DNA of 48,552 nucleotides from Mesorhizobium plurifarium (GTDB lineage Bacteria > Pseudomonadota > Alphaproteobacteria > Rhizobiales > Rhizobiaceae), in the NCBI GenBank assembly GCA_000824785.1, contig CCNB01000004.1, forward strand, positions 1-48,552. The letters are read 5' to 3'. The notes beneath the pieces are model-generated. The model was given only the letters and a program-made list of their open reading frames with translations. It was not told the origin of the DNA and did no database searches. A program made the translations under genes and the position numbers. Numbering within the stretch: the first letter of the stretch is position 1; the number at the start of each line of letters is the position of its first letter. Shown here piece after piece: positions 1 to 9,032 of this stretch.

Positions 1-431
1 CCGCCCCGCCCCGCCCGGCCCGGACGGGGGACAGCGGCCAGCCGGCAACCCCGGCCCCGCGCCCGCGCGCGCCGCAGCCGGCACCTCCGCCCGCACCCGC
101 CCCCGTCAGGCAACCGCCGCCTGCCGCCCAGCCAGCCGCCGCAGCACGTCCGCGCGCCCCCGCGCCCGCGCCCGCGGCGCCCAATCCGGCGGTGCCGAGT
201 CAGCCGACGGCGAAGGTCATGCCGTTGTCGGGCTACGGGACGACCAACGGCGCCACCAGATACACGCCGCCGCCCTCGAACGATTCGATCGATGACACGT
301 TGATGCACGAACTCGAGACCTCTCTCGACGAGACGCACGCCCAGCCGGCGGCAAGCAAACCCGCGCCAAAGCCTTCCCTCGATGAGGAGATGACCAAGCT
401 GCTTGGCGAGTTGGGCAACCACAAGCGCTGA
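1..431 (+). CDS. 3' part of a proline/alanine-rich protein, possibly FliO-like
   Basis: The reading frame is open from base 3 to the TGA ending at 431, so the gene starts before the window. The visible part is about 140 residues. The first 60 are almost all proline, alanine and arginine. A hydrophilic tail with acidic patches follows and ends in a short amphipathic segment (DEEMTKLLGEL). No domain or membrane segment is visible. Proline-rich linkers ending in a short DEEM-LL helix resemble the cytoplasmic tails of rhizobial FliO/MopB-type flagellar export proteins, but that is only a resemblance. The N-terminal part would be needed to name it. A GTG at 192 could start a 79-residue protein, but the open frame upstream argues for a longer gene. 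A symmetrical terminator follows the stop. Confidence 0.6.
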   Translation, partial: APPRPARTGDSGQPATPAPRPRAPQPAPPPAPAPVRQPPPAAQPAAAARPRAPAPAPAAPNPAVPSQPTAKVMPLSGYGTTNGATRYTPPPSNDSIDDTLMHELETSLDETHAQPAASKPAPKPSLDEEMTKLLGELGNHKR

Positions 432-484
432 CCTGACGGCAGCTTGCCAGTAGGCGAGCGGCCCGCGCCTCGGCCTAGGAAACG

Positions 485-510
485 AAAATGGCCGGAAATC
501 CGGCCATTTT
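485..510. terminator. Bidirectional terminator between the truncated gene and dksA
   Basis: The segment AAAATGGCCGGA-AA-TCCGGCCATTTT is a perfect 12-bp inverted repeat with a 2-base centre. It has A-runs on the left and T-runs on the right. It lies between two convergent genes and can end transcription from both sides. Confidence 0.8.
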
Positions 511-538
511 CTGCGTTTTATTACTTATTCGGCTCGCG

Positions 539-955
539 TCAGTCGTCGCGATAAACCTTCTCGCGGCGCTCATGGCGTTCCTGCGCCTCGATCGACAACG
601 TCGCGATCGGACGCGCATCCAGCCGCTTCAGCGCGATCGGCTCCCCGGTTTCCTCGCAATAGCCGTAGGTGCCTTCGTCTATGCGCTGGAGCGCGGAGTC
701 GATCTTCGAGATGAGCTTGCGCTGGCGGTCGCGGGCGCGCAGTTCGATGGCGCGGTCGGTTTCGGAGGAGGCGCGATCGGCCAGATCGGGGTGGTTGGCG
801 TTTTCCTGCTGCAGGATTTCGAGGGTCTCGCGCGCTTCGCGCAGAATGTCGTTCTTCCAAGTGATAAGCTTTTGACGGAAGTACGATTTTTGCCGTTCGT
901 TCATGAACGGCTCGTCTTCGGAGGGTACGTAATCGGCGGTAACGATGTCGTTCAT
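539..955 (-). CDS. dksA: RNA polymerase-binding transcription factor DksA
   Basis: This 138-residue protein is a DksA/TraR-type factor. Such proteins enter the RNA polymerase secondary channel and act with ppGpp to reset transcription during starvation. The coiled-coil tip motif DxxDxA is present (D57, D60, A62), followed by the conserved helix ELRARDRQRKLI. The globular domain matches the zinc-finger region but keeps only the first of four cysteines (C100); the other three positions are T103, S121 and A124. Single-cysteine DksA proteins are known in alphaproteobacteria such as Rhodobacter. I chose the ATG at 955; the frame is open further upstream, but that part is not DksA-like and overlaps the promoter. 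The gene stands alone, convergent with the truncated gene and divergent from the SixA-like gene. Confidence 0.93.
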   Translation of the reverse strand: MNDIVTADYVPSEDEPFMNERQKSYFRQKLITWKNDILREARETLEILQQENANHPDLADRASSETDRAIELRARDRQRKLISKIDSALQRIDEGTYGYCEETGEPIALKRLDARPIATLSIEAQERHERREKVYRDD

Positions 956-988
956 TCGACTCACCCAACAACCCCAAAATTTGGCGCC

Positions 989-1017
989 TATATATTCGGG
1001 GACAAGAGCCTGCACAA
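989..1017 (-). promoter_or_regulatory. Candidate dksA promoter
   Basis: On the minus strand a -35-like TTGTGC (1017-1012) is followed after exactly 17 bases by a -10-like TATATA (994-989). This puts the transcript start about 27 bases before the dksA ATG. A short palindrome, CCAAAATTTGG (974-984), lies at the predicted start site and could be an operator. Confidence 0.45.
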
Positions 1018-1201
1018 GCGCTATCGGCGAGAGTTTCACGCAATTGTTAGTCTCACATGGGTGGCTCCAGCGGCGACGTTGTTTCGACGGCAGAAAACGA
1101 ATTCGCGCATGATTCGTTGCAGTCGCTGGCATCGGCCATTGTGCAGGACATCGTTCTGGTGACTAATCGCGCTTCGATCCGAAGCGCCATGGGGGTTCCG
1201 G

Positions 1202-1705
1202 TTGAGCAGGCTTTATCTGTTGCGGCATGCCAAGGCCGGCTGGGCGCTGCCCGGTGTGCGCGATTTCGATCGCCCGCTCGACCAGTCCGGCATGGCCGAT
1301 GCCGAAACGATGGGAGAAGCCATGCGGGCCCGCAACTATGTGCCAGACGTCACGCTTTGCTCCAACGCCAAGCGGGCAAGGCAGACGCTGGAGGGCCTGG
1401 CAGGGCGCACCGACACCGGCCGGGTCCTGTTCTTCGACACGCTCTACAGCGAGGATGCGGCCGGCTATCTCGACATTATCCGGAAAAATGGCGGCGCCGA
1501 CCAGCTTCTGGTGATCGGCCACAACCCCATGACCGAGGACCTGGCCATGGCGGTGTCGGGCGACGGCGATGAGGCGGCGCGCGGCATGATGAACCACGGT
1601 TTTCCGACCTCCGGCCTCGCCGTGGTGCGCTTTCCCGGCAATCTTGCGGAGGCGGCGCAAGGCAGCGGCTATCTTGAAGCCTTTCTCACGCCCGCCGACC
1701 TTTGA
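1202..1705 (+). CDS. SixA-like histidine phosphatase
   Basis: A 167-residue single-domain member of the histidine phosphatase (phosphoglycerate mutase-like) superfamily. The catalytic RHxK motif is at the N-terminus (LLRHAKA, H9 as the phospho-accepting histidine). The conserved SNAKRARQT segment follows, and the second catalytic histidine sits in the VIGHNP motif. Length and motifs match SixA, which dephosphorylates phosphohistidine in E. coli; the substrate here cannot be read from sequence. The start is a TTG at 1202 with a GGGGG ribosome-binding run six bases upstream; the nearby ATG at 1189 is out of frame. The gene precedes the ycjX-like gene by 63 bases on the same strand and may be co-transcribed with it. 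Confidence 0.85.
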   Translation: MSRLYLLRHAKAGWALPGVRDFDRPLDQSGMADAETMGEAMRARNYVPDVTLCSNAKRARQTLEGLAGRTDTGRVLFFDTLYSEDAAGYLDIIRKNGGADQLLVIGHNPMTEDLAMAVSGDGDEAARGMMNHGFPTSGLAVVRFPGNLAEAAQGSGYLEAFLTPADL

Positions 1706-1768
1706 GGCCATTTCAAACGCGCGACCCAAGGCCTATATCGGGCGCGGACGCCCAACCAGAGGCCTGAT

Positions 1769-3241
1769 TTGGCATCATCGCTGACCAATTTCACCGACGA
1801 GGCAAGGATTGCGCTCGACACGCTGTCTGGCCGCGCCGCCGGGCTCTTCTCTCCGTCATTGCGTCTTGGCGTCACCGGGCTCTCCCGCGCCGGCAAGACC
1901 GTCTTTATCTCCGCCCTCGTCCACAACCTCATCCATGGCGGACGCCTGCCGCTGTTCGAAGCGCAGAAATCCGGCCGCATCGCCCGCGCCTTCCTCGAGG
2001 AGCAGCCGGACGACGCCGTTCCGCGTTTCCAGTACGAGGACCATGTCGCGGCTTTGGTGAACGACCGCGTCTGGCCGGACTCGACGCGCGCCATCTCCGA
2101 GCTCAGGCTCACCATCGAATATGAGTCGGCTTCCGGCTGGAACCGGTTGTTTTCCGCCGGAAAGCTGTCCATCGATATCGTCGACTATCCCGGCGAATGG
2201 TTGCTTGACCTGCCGCTGCTCGGCAAATCTTTCGCCGATTTTTCGCGCGAGGCGGTCGAGCTGGCCGCCCTGCCCGTCCGTTCCGACCTGTCTCAGGCCT
2301 GGCGCGAGCTGGCTTCCACCGTCAATCCCGATGCCGACGCCGACGAGATGACGGCGCGCCGTCTTGCCGAGAGCTTCGCCGCCTATCTCAAGGCCTGCAA
2401 GCTCGACGACCGCGCGCTGTCGACGCTGCCGCCCGGCCGTTTCCTGATGCCGGGCGATCTCGAAGGTTCTCCGGCGCTCACCTTCGCGCCGCTGATGACA
2501 TTGGCGCAGGGCCGGCCGCGCTCCGGATCGCTGCAGGCGATGATGGAGCGCCGCTACGAGGCCTATAAGACGCATGTCGTCAAACCGTTCTTTCGCGAGC
2601 ATATCGCCCGCCTCGACCGGCAGATCGTGCTGATCGACGCCATGCAGGCGCTCAATGCCGGCCCGGCCGCGATGGCCGATCTGGAGCGCGCCGTCACCGA
2701 GATCCTGTCCTGCTTCCGGCCCGGACGCGGTAATTTCCTCACCGACTTCTTCTCGCGCCGCATCGACCGCATCCTGGTCGCCGCGACCAAGGCGGACCAT
2801 CTGCATCATGAAAGCCACGACCGGCTGCAGGCGATCGTACGCCGGCTGACCGACCGGGCCGTGGCGCGGGCGAATTTCAGCGGCGCCGCCGTCGATGTCG
2901 TTGCCATGGCCGCGGTCCGCTCGACGCGCGAAGGCACGGTGAAACAGGGCCGCGAGACCCTGCCGGTGATCATCGGCACCCCGCTGAAGGGCGAGAAGAT
3001 CAACGGCGAGACATTCGACGGAAAGACCGAAACCGCCATATTCCCGGGCGACTTACCGGAAAAGGTGGATGCGGTGTTCGATGCCTCCGGATCGCCGCCG
3101 GACAGCACCGAACCGGCGGTCCGCTTCGTGCGCTTCCGTCCGCCGAAGCTCGAACGCACCGCCGAAGGCGTCACGCTGTCCCTGCCGCATATCCGGCTCG
3201 ACCGCGCGCTGCAGTTCCTGATCGGAGATCATCTGGCATGA
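1769..3241 (+). CDS. YcjX-family P-loop NTPase (DUF463)
   Basis: A 490-residue predicted GTPase/ATPase of the YcjX family. The Walker A motif is GLSRAGKT at residues 37-44, and a DYPGEWLLDLPLL segment follows in the position of a Walker B/switch region. Family members are stress-induced and usually sit next to a YcjF-type membrane protein, as here; in enterobacteria the pair belongs to the phage-shock regulon. No psp genes are visible in this window. The start is a TTG at 1769, preceded by AGAGG. The stop overlaps the next start in an ATGA junction, so the two genes are translationally coupled. The cellular role of the family is not established. Confidence 0.88.
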   Translation: MASSLTNFTDEARIALDTLSGRAAGLFSPSLRLGVTGLSRAGKTVFISALVHNLIHGGRLPLFEAQKSGRIARAFLEEQPDDAVPRFQYEDHVAALVNDRVWPDSTRAISELRLTIEYESASGWNRLFSAGKLSIDIVDYPGEWLLDLPLLGKSFADFSREAVELAALPVRSDLSQAWRELASTVNPDADADEMTARRLAESFAAYLKACKLDDRALSTLPPGRFLMPGDLEGSPALTFAPLMTLAQGRPRSGSLQAMMERRYEAYKTHVVKPFFREHIARLDRQIVLIDAMQALNAGPAAMADLERAVTEILSCFRPGRGNFLTDFFSRRIDRILVAATKADHLHHESHDRLQAIVRRLTDRAVARANFSGAAVDVVAMAAVRSTREGTVKQGRETLPVIIGTPLKGEKINGETFDGKTETAIFPGDLPEKVDAVFDASGSPPDSTEPAVRFVRFRPPKLERTAEGVTLSLPHIRLDRALQFLIGDHLA

Positions 3242-4320
3242 CCGCGCCCCGCAAACCGGCGGCTTTCCGCATCGAACCCGAAACCGGGGCTCCGCCGCAT
3301 CCGCAGCGAAATCGCGGCGCCGAGGAGCAACCGATGCGCCGGCCGCGCGCGGCCAGGGCGGATGTCGCGACGGTCATTCCCTCCGAAATCGACGTTTTCG
3401 ACGAACCGGACATCGAGGCTGCAATCCCGCCGCCGGCGGCGGCGCCAAAAAAGTCTTCGCTGCTGGCGCGGCTGTTCTTCGGCGCTCTGAGCGTGCTCGT
3501 CTCGCTGGCGGTCGGCCTGTGGGCCGACCAGCTGATCCGCGATCTGTTCGCGCGCGCCGAATGGCTCGGCTGGCTGGCAGCCGGCATGGCGGCGATCGCG
3601 CTGCTCTCCTTGCTCGTCATCCTGATCCGCGAATTCCTCGCCATCGCCCGCCTTGCCGAAGTCGAAAAGATGCAGAAGCGGGCTCTTGACGCCGTGGCGC
3701 GTGACGATCCCAAGGCAGCGCGCGCCCTGGTTGACGAGCTCTCGGCCTTCGTCGCGGCAAAACCCGAGACCGCCGCCGGTCGGCGTTCGCTCGCCGAATT
3801 GCGCGGCGAGATCATCGACGGCGCCAACCTGGTGCGGCTGGCCGAGACCGAAATCCTGTCGCCGCTCGATGCGCGCGCAAAAATCATGATTCTGGAGGCC
3901 GCGAAGCGCGTGTCGCTCATAACGGCGGTCAGCCCCCGCGCGCTGGTCGACATCGCCTATGTCGTGTTCGAGGCCGGGCGTCTGATCCGGCGGCTCTCCG
4001 AACTCTATGGCGGCCGCCCCGGCACGCTCGGCTTCTTCCGGCTGGCGCGGGGCGTGCTCGCGCATCTGGCGGTGACCGGCTCGATCGCGGTCGGCGACAG
4101 TTTCGTGCAGCAGATCGTCGGCCACGGCCTCGCGGCAAAACTCTCGGCCAAGCTCGGCGAAGGCGTGGTCAACGGCATGATGACGGCGCGCATCGGCATC
4201 GCGGCGATGGAGACCGCCCGCCCCTTGCCGTTCATCGCCGTCAAGCGCCCCGGCCTCGGCGATTTCCTCTCGGCGTTGACGTCCTTCGCGGCAAGAAAAG
4301 ACGGTCAGTCGGACCAATAG
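3238..4320 (+). CDS. YcjF-like inner-membrane protein (TIGR01620/DUF697)
   Basis: A 360-residue membrane protein encoded directly after, and overlapping by four bases, the YcjX-type NTPase. The first 70 residues are charged and proline-rich and look disordered. Two transmembrane helices follow (about 75-95 and 109-132). The rest is a cytoplasmic alanine-rich helical domain typical of YcjF/TIGR01620 proteins, including the GFFRLARGVLAHLAVTGSIAVGD segment in which a third amphipathic or membrane-associated helix is likely. The pairing suggests that the protein anchors or controls the NTPase at the membrane. Function is inferred from family and context only. Confidence 0.85.
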   Translation: MTAPRKPAAFRIEPETGAPPHPQRNRGAEEQPMRRPRAARADVATVIPSEIDVFDEPDIEAAIPPPAAAPKKSSLLARLFFGALSVLVSLAVGLWADQLIRDLFARAEWLGWLAAGMAAIALLSLLVILIREFLAIARLAEVEKMQKRALDAVARDDPKAARALVDELSAFVAAKPETAAGRRSLAELRGEIIDGANLVRLAETEILSPLDARAKIMILEAAKRVSLITAVSPRALVDIAYVVFEAGRLIRRLSELYGGRPGTLGFFRLARGVLAHLAVTGSIAVGDSFVQQIVGHGLAAKLSAKLGEGVVNGMMTARIGIAAMETARPLPFIAVKRPGLGDFLSALTSFAARKDGQSDQ

Positions 4321-4419
4321 GGTAAATGCGAAAACCCGAACCAGTGACGAAGCATTAACCAATCTTCGCCATGGTCGGTCAGGTCCCAACAACAGACTCT
4401 GTCGTGCCGGGTGTCGTCC

Positions 4420-4974
4420 ATGAGAAGCGTAATCTTGTCCTGCGTGCTGCCTGCGACGGTTGCGATTGCCGCGCCGCTCGGATTGGTCGAAAAGGCTTTT
4501 GGCGCAGAACCGGACAAGCAGTTCTTCCGCTCCGTCGAAGGCAGATGGGTAGGCCCCGGCGAGATCATCGCCGGCAAGTACAAGGGCACCAAATTCACCT
4601 GCGATTTCAACGGATCGACGCCTGCCAGCAAGCTCGGCATGACGCTTGACGGCGGCTGCAGGGTCGGCGTGTTCACGCAAAAGATGTCGGCCAGCGTCGA
4701 GCGCAAGGGCCGCGACGGTTACAGGGGCACCTTCATGGGCGGCTCGACCGAAAGCGGAATGGACATTGTCGGCGGCAATGTCGTCGATGCCCAGAAGGTC
4801 GTCTTCACGATCAACCGCAAGCAGTTGAACGGCGTCATGCAGGCGCGTGTGCCCGACGGCAATTCGATGACCGTGACGGTGGCCGTGCGCGTCAACGATC
4901 AGCTGGTGCCGGTGATCGGCATGAGCCTCAAGCGGATCGACTCCGTCGAAGTCGGCGCCATCGCCAAGAACTGA
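4420..4974 (+). CDS. Secreted protein of unknown function
   Basis: A 184-residue protein with an apparent Sec signal peptide: charged start, hydrophobic core and a likely cleavage after residues AFGA (about position 29). The mature part is small, glycine-rich and beta-rich in appearance. It has a single cysteine pair (FTCDF and GGCRV) that could form a disulfide in the periplasm. I do not recognise the family. The start is the ATG at 4420; a GTG nine bases upstream is possible but adds nothing. The upstream gap of about 100 bases carries a TTAACCAA sequence at about 4355. The gene is convergent with the peptide transporter operon. Confidence 0.75.
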   Translation: MRSVILSCVLPATVAIAAPLGLVEKAFGAEPDKQFFRSVEGRWVGPGEIIAGKYKGTKFTCDFNGSTPASKLGMTLDGGCRVGVFTQKMSASVERKGRDGYRGTFMGGSTESGMDIVGGNVVDAQKVVFTINRKQLNGVMQARVPDGNSMTVTVAVRVNDQLVPVIGMSLKRIDSVEVGAIAKN

Positions 4975-5020
4975 TCCGTCGCGGCCCCGGCAGCCGCGTC
5001 CCACCCGCAAAGAAGACTGT

Positions 5021-6022
5021 TCAGGTCAAAGTTGGGAAATGGCAGGCCACTTTGCGGCCTGGACGATATTCCTTCAGTTCCGGCCGCTCCGAGCGGCAGC
5101 GGTCCGCCGCGATCGGGCATCGGGGATGGAAACGGCATCCGGACGGAGGTTTCAGCGGGCTCGGCACGTCCCCGGTGAGGATGATGCGCTTTCGCGTGCC
5201 CGTGGGCGTCGTTTCGACGACCGGAACGGCCGAGATCAGCGCCTGACTGTAAGGATGGGCCGGTGTGGCGAACACCTCTTCCGCCGGTCCTTCCTCGACG
5301 ATCGAGCCGAGATACATGACGGCGATGCGAGTTGAGACCTGGCGCACGACGGAAAGGTCGTGAGCGATGAAAATATAGGTGAGCTTCAGCTTCTCCTGCA
5401 GGTCGGCGAGCAGGTTGACGATCTGGGCCTGCACCGACACGTCGAGCGCGGAGACGGGCTCGTCCAGCACGACAAGGTCGGGGTTCAACGCGATCGCCCG
5501 CGCGATACCGACGCGCTGGCGCTGGCCGCCCGAGAATTCGTGCGGATAGCGCATCACATGGTCCGGCAGCAGTCCGACCAGTTCGAACAGCTCCGCCACC
5601 CGCGCGGCGATCTCTTTGGCCGAAAGCTTGCCGTGGATGCGCAGCGGCTCGGCGACGAGATCTCCGACGCGCCGGCGCGGATTGAGCGAGGCCGAGGGGT
5701 CCTGGAAGACCATTTGCAGGCGCCGCCGCAGCGGCCTGAGCTCCGACAGCGACTTCGAGGTGATGTCGTCACCCTCGAACAGAAGCTTGCCGTCGGTGAT
5801 GTCGTAGAGCCGCACCAGGCAGCGCGCCAGCGTGGACTTGCCGCATCCGGATTCGCCCACGAGGCCTACCGTCTCGCCGCGCCGCACGGTGAGCGACACG
5901 TTGTCCACCGCATGGACGGTCCGCCTGCCCTCCGCGGAAAAACGAGTGCCGATCGAAAACCGTTTTGCCAGCGAGCGCGTCTCGAGGATCGGGCGATCTT
6001 TTTCTGTCATCGGCTCGCTCAT
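5021..6022 (-). CDS. Peptide ABC transporter ATP-binding protein, OppF/DppF type
   Basis: A 333-residue ABC ATPase. It has the Walker A motif GESGCGKST (about 56-64), signature SGGQRQR, Walker B LVVLDEP and the H-loop IAHD. The C-terminus carries the cysteine-containing extension GCRFHPRCP typical of oligo/dipeptide transporter ATPases (oligo_HPY). It would form the cytoplasmic ATPase pair with the next upstream gene product and power import of peptides. The start is the ATG at 6022, overlapping the stop of the preceding gene by four bases; an open extension to 6091 is an artefact of that overlap. It is the last gene of the operon. Confidence 0.92.
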   Translation of the reverse strand: MSEPMTEKDRPILETRSLAKRFSIGTRFSAEGRRTVHAVDNVSLTVRRGETVGLVGESGCGKSTLARCLVRLYDITDGKLLFEGDDITSKSLSELRPLRRRLQMVFQDPSASLNPRRRVGDLVAEPLRIHGKLSAKEIAARVAELFELVGLLPDHVMRYPHEFSGGQRQRVGIARAIALNPDLVVLDEPVSALDVSVQAQIVNLLADLQEKLKLTYIFIAHDLSVVRQVSTRIAVMYLGSIVEEGPAEEVFATPAHPYSQALISAVPVVETTPTGTRKRIILTGDVPSPLKPPSGCRFHPRCPIAADRCRSERPELKEYRPGRKVACHFPTLT

Positions 6023-6978
6023 GCTTGCGCCACCCGAAAGCATGCGGCGGCATGCGCACCGCTGCCGAGACCCGGCTTGCCGGCCTCGCAAGGCTCGTAG
6101 CGGACCGGGCAGCGCGGACCGAAGGCGCAGCCTTGCGGTAGCCGCAGCAAGGAGGGCGGCGAACCGGGGATCGCCGGCAAGCGGCGCGGTTTCTGGCCGG
6201 TCAGCGGCGGGATCGAGCCGAGCAGAGCCCGTGTATAGGGATGTCGCGGATCGGAAAACAGCTCCGTGCGGGTGCCGCGCTCCACCACGCGGCCGGCATA
6301 CATGACCATGACGCGGTCGGCGAGCTCGGAGACGACGCCCATGTCGTGCGTGATGAAGACCACGGCCGACTTATGCTTCGCCCGCAATTTGCGCACGAGG
6401 TCGAGGATGCCGGCCTGCACCGTGACGTCGAGCGCGGTGGTCGGCTCGTCGGCCACCAGCAGCGCCGGATCGCAGGACAAGGCCATCGCGATCACCGCCC
6501 GCTGTCGCATCCCGCCGGAAAGCTGGTGCGGATAGCGCGACATGGCCTCGTGCGGATTGGGGAAGTTCACCTCCGCCAGCAGCTCTTCGACGCGCGCCAT
6601 CGCCTTGGCCTTGCTGACGCCGCGATGCGCGCGGATCTGCTCGGCGATCTGCCAGCCGATCGTGTAGACCGGCGTCAGCGCCGTCATCGGGTCCTGGAAG
6701 ATCATCGCGATCTCGTTGCCGCGCAGGCGCCGAAGCTCGCGCGGCGGCAAGCCCACCAGTTCGCGGCCCTTGTAGCGGATCGAGCCTTCGATGGTGGCAT
6801 TCGGGTCGGTGATAAGCCCCATGACGGCCAGCAGCGACACCGTCTTGCCGGAGCCGGATTCGCCGACGACGCCAAGGATCTCGCTTTCCTCGAGGTCGAA
6901 GGAAACGCCGTCGATGGCCCGCACCGGCCCGTCATGGGTGCGGAAGGACACTTTGAGATCGCGCACCGACAATATCAT
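6019..6978 (-). CDS. Peptide ABC transporter ATP-binding protein, OppD/DppD type
   Basis: A 319-residue ABC ATPase. It shows Walker A GESGSGKT (39-46), signature LSGGMRQR, Walker B LLVADEP, the H-loop ITHD and the C-terminal oligo_HPY cysteine motif GCAFGPRCP. The SGGMRQR signature and MGLITDPNA spacing are typical of the D-type subunit, which pairs with the F-type ATPase encoded next. It overlaps both neighbours by four bases, which suggests tight translational coupling and balanced subunit production. Confidence 0.92.
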   Translation of the reverse strand: MILSVRDLKVSFRTHDGPVRAIDGVSFDLEESEILGVVGESGSGKTVSLLAVMGLITDPNATIEGSIRYKGRELVGLPPRELRRLRGNEIAMIFQDPMTALTPVYTIGWQIAEQIRAHRGVSKAKAMARVEELLAEVNFPNPHEAMSRYPHQLSGGMRQRAVIAMALSCDPALLVADEPTTALDVTVQAGILDLVRKLRAKHKSAVVFITHDMGVVSELADRVMVMYAGRVVERGTRTELFSDPRHPYTRALLGSIPPLTGQKPRRLPAIPGSPPSLLRLPQGCAFGPRCPVRYEPCEAGKPGLGSGAHAAACFRVAQA

Positions 6979-7946
6979 GATGCCCTCAGGCGCGGATCGA
7001 GAAGGATATAGACGAAATCCACCACCGCATTGGCGATGACCACGAACATCGACGCATACATGACCGTCGCCATGATCATCGGCAGATCGAGGTTCTGCAG
7101 CGCGTCATAAGTGAGCTTGCCGATGCCGTGCAGGCCGAACACGACCTCGGTGAGCAAGGCCGAGCCGCCGACCAGCGCGCCGAAGTCGAGGCCGAACAAG
7201 GTGACGAAGGCGATGAGCGAGGTGCGCAGCGCATGGCGGAACAGGATGCGGGTCTCCGACAGGCCCTTGGCGCGGGCGGTGCGGATATAATCCTCCTGCA
7301 TGGATTCGATGATGGCGGCGCGTAAGACGCGCCCGTAAATCCCGATATAGAGGATGGCCAGCGTGATCCATGGGATGACCAGCGTGAGAAACCAGCCCTT
7401 GGGATCGTCGGAAAAGTTCTTGTAGCCGAGCGGCGGCACCCAGGAGAACGCCCAGCTGTCGTGGTAGCGGCTCTGGGTGATCAGGTTCATCACCTCGCCC
7501 AGCCAGTAGACCGGCATGGAAATGCCGAGCAGGCCCAGCGCCATCAGGAGCTTGTCCAGCCAGCTGTCGCGGGTGGCCGCCGCGACGATGCCGATGATGA
7601 TCGAGACGACCACCCACAGGACCGCGGCCCCGAACACCAGCGAAAGCGTGACGGGGATCGAATCCATGACGGCCGGCACCACCTTCCAGCCGCGATTGAC
7701 GAAGGAGGTCAGGTCGCCGGTGACGAAGATCTTCTCCATCATGCGCGTGTATTGCACATAGAGCGGCTGGTCGAAGCCGAAGCTGTGGCGTACCGCCGCC
7801 AGCACCTCCGGCGACGCATTGCGGCCGGCGATGCGCGCGGCGGGGTCGGCGCCGGGCGTGGCGAAAAAGATCAGGAAGACGATGACCGAGATGCCGAACA
7901 TCACGAACAGCATCTGACCGAAACGACGAAGGATGGCGTAAAGCAT
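6975..7946 (-). CDS. Peptide ABC transporter permease, DppB type
   Basis: A 323-residue inner-membrane permease with about six transmembrane helices. It starts with the typical DppB N-terminus (MLYAILRRFGQMLFVMFGISVIVFL) and carries the cytoplasmic EAA-type loop YIRTARAKGLSETRILFRHALR that contacts the ATPases. The central GSALLTEVVFGLHGIG segment is a hallmark of B-type permeases. It overlaps the DppD-type gene by four bases and shares one base with the DppC-type gene. In this operon the C-type permease gene comes before the B-type gene, the reverse of the common B-C order. Confidence 0.92.
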   Translation of the reverse strand: MLYAILRRFGQMLFVMFGISVIVFLIFFATPGADPAARIAGRNASPEVLAAVRHSFGFDQPLYVQYTRMMEKIFVTGDLTSFVNRGWKVVPAVMDSIPVTLSLVFGAAVLWVVVSIIIGIVAAATRDSWLDKLLMALGLLGISMPVYWLGEVMNLITQSRYHDSWAFSWVPPLGYKNFSDDPKGWFLTLVIPWITLAILYIGIYGRVLRAAIIESMQEDYIRTARAKGLSETRILFRHALRTSLIAFVTLFGLDFGALVGGSALLTEVVFGLHGIGKLTYDALQNLDLPMIMATVMYASMFVVIANAVVDFVYILLDPRLRAS

Positions 7947-8962
7947 CAGTCGCGCCCCAGCCTGACCTTGGAGCGCGGGTCGAGCGCATCGCGAAGACCG
8001 TCGCCGAAGACATTGAGCGCCATGACGGAAACGGCGATCGCCAGGCCGGGCACCAGCGCCACCAGCGGCCGCGTGTAGAGCAGCGCCTGGCCGTCCTGGA
8101 TGATCGTGCCCCAGCTTGCGGCCGGCGGTTGCACGCCGATCGACAGGAAGGAGAGCGCCGATTCCGTCAGCATGTTCAGCGCCATCATCAGCGGCACGAA
8201 GACGATGAGCGTGGTGGTGATGTTGGGCAGGATGTCGCGCAGGAGGATGCGCCAGCCCGGCACGCCGAGATTGATCGCGGCGAGCACGAACTCACTGTGG
8301 CGCAGCGCCAGGACCTGCCCGCGGATCGGCCGCGCGACATAGGGTATATAGACAATGCCTATGATGATGATCGGCAGCCATAGGCTGCCCGATTGGATCT
8401 CGATCGGCCCGATCGCGATGCCTTGCGCGATGGTGACGATGGAAAGCGAGATTGCCAGCAGATAGATCGGGAATGCCCAGAGCACGTCCAGCAGGCGCGA
8501 CAGCACCGTGTCCGTGATGCCGCCGAAATAGCCGGCGATCAGTCCCGCCAGCGTGCCGAAGATCAGCGTGAAGATGGTCGCGGCGCCGGCGATCAGCAGC
8601 GAGTTGAGCCCGCCAAAGAGCAATCTCGCCATGACGTCCCGCCCCTGGCTGTCGGCGCCGAGGAAGTAGTTGCCGAGCCGCCAGGTCGGACCGATTGGCG
8701 TGTAGCCAAGTCCCAGTCCCTCGGTCGACTGTTCCATCACCGGAACGTCGGCGCCGTCGACCTGGATGACGGCGTCGAGCGTCGAGGCGAAAGGATCCGT
8801 GCCCGCCCATTTCGCGTAGAGCGGCGCGCTGAAACAGGCGAGAACGATGATGAGGAACACGGCCAGGGACGCCATGGCGGCCCTGTCCGTTGCCAGCTTC
8901 GCAAACGCGACGGCCCAGGGCCCTCGCGTCTTGCGCGGCATGGCGGCGACTTGGCTGGACAC
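7946..8962 (-). CDS. Peptide ABC transporter permease, DppC type
   Basis: A 338-residue permease of the C type. It has the N-terminal cytoplasmic segment before the first membrane helix, a large periplasmic loop with the LGADSQGRDVMARLLFG motif, and the ATPase-contact loop ending in LRDILPNITTTLIVF. The motif ALSFLSIGVQPPAASWGTII near the C-terminus is diagnostic of DppC/OppC. The periplasmic loop (about residues 55-105) looks longer than usual for this family. The gene starts 56 bases after the stop of the binding-protein gene; that spacer holds a short tandem repeat (8982-9032). Confidence 0.92.
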   Translation of the reverse strand: MSSQVAAMPRKTRGPWAVAFAKLATDRAAMASLAVFLIIVLACFSAPLYAKWAGTDPFASTLDAVIQVDGADVPVMEQSTEGLGLGYTPIGPTWRLGNYFLGADSQGRDVMARLLFGGLNSLLIAGAATIFTLIFGTLAGLIAGYFGGITDTVLSRLLDVLWAFPIYLLAISLSIVTIAQGIAIGPIEIQSGSLWLPIIIIGIVYIPYVARPIRGQVLALRHSEFVLAAINLGVPGWRILLRDILPNITTTLIVFVPLMMALNMLTESALSFLSIGVQPPAASWGTIIQDGQALLYTRPLVALVPGLAIAVSVMALNVFGDGLRDALDPRSKVRLGRD

Positions 8963-8981
8963 GATGTGCCTTCCGCGTTCG

Positions 8982-9032
8982 TTACTGCACTCAGGGCCCC
9001 TTACTGCACCCAGGCCCCCTACTGCACCCAGG
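8982..9032. repeat. Three tandem 18-19 base copies at the 3' end of the binding-protein gene
   Basis: Copies begin at 8982, 9001 and 9019, each with the core TACTGCACcCAGG. On the minus strand the copy at 9019 encodes the last codons and the TAG stop of the binding-protein gene. The other two repeat the same Trp-Val-Gln-stop (or Glu-Cys-Ser-stop-like) sequence downstream in the spacer before the permease gene. Confidence 0.85.

Noticed and set aside
3229..5010. 593-residue antisense frame across the YcjF-like gene and the secreted-protein gene
   Set aside because: Both sense genes have clear membrane or signal-peptide features; the antisense product is low complexity.
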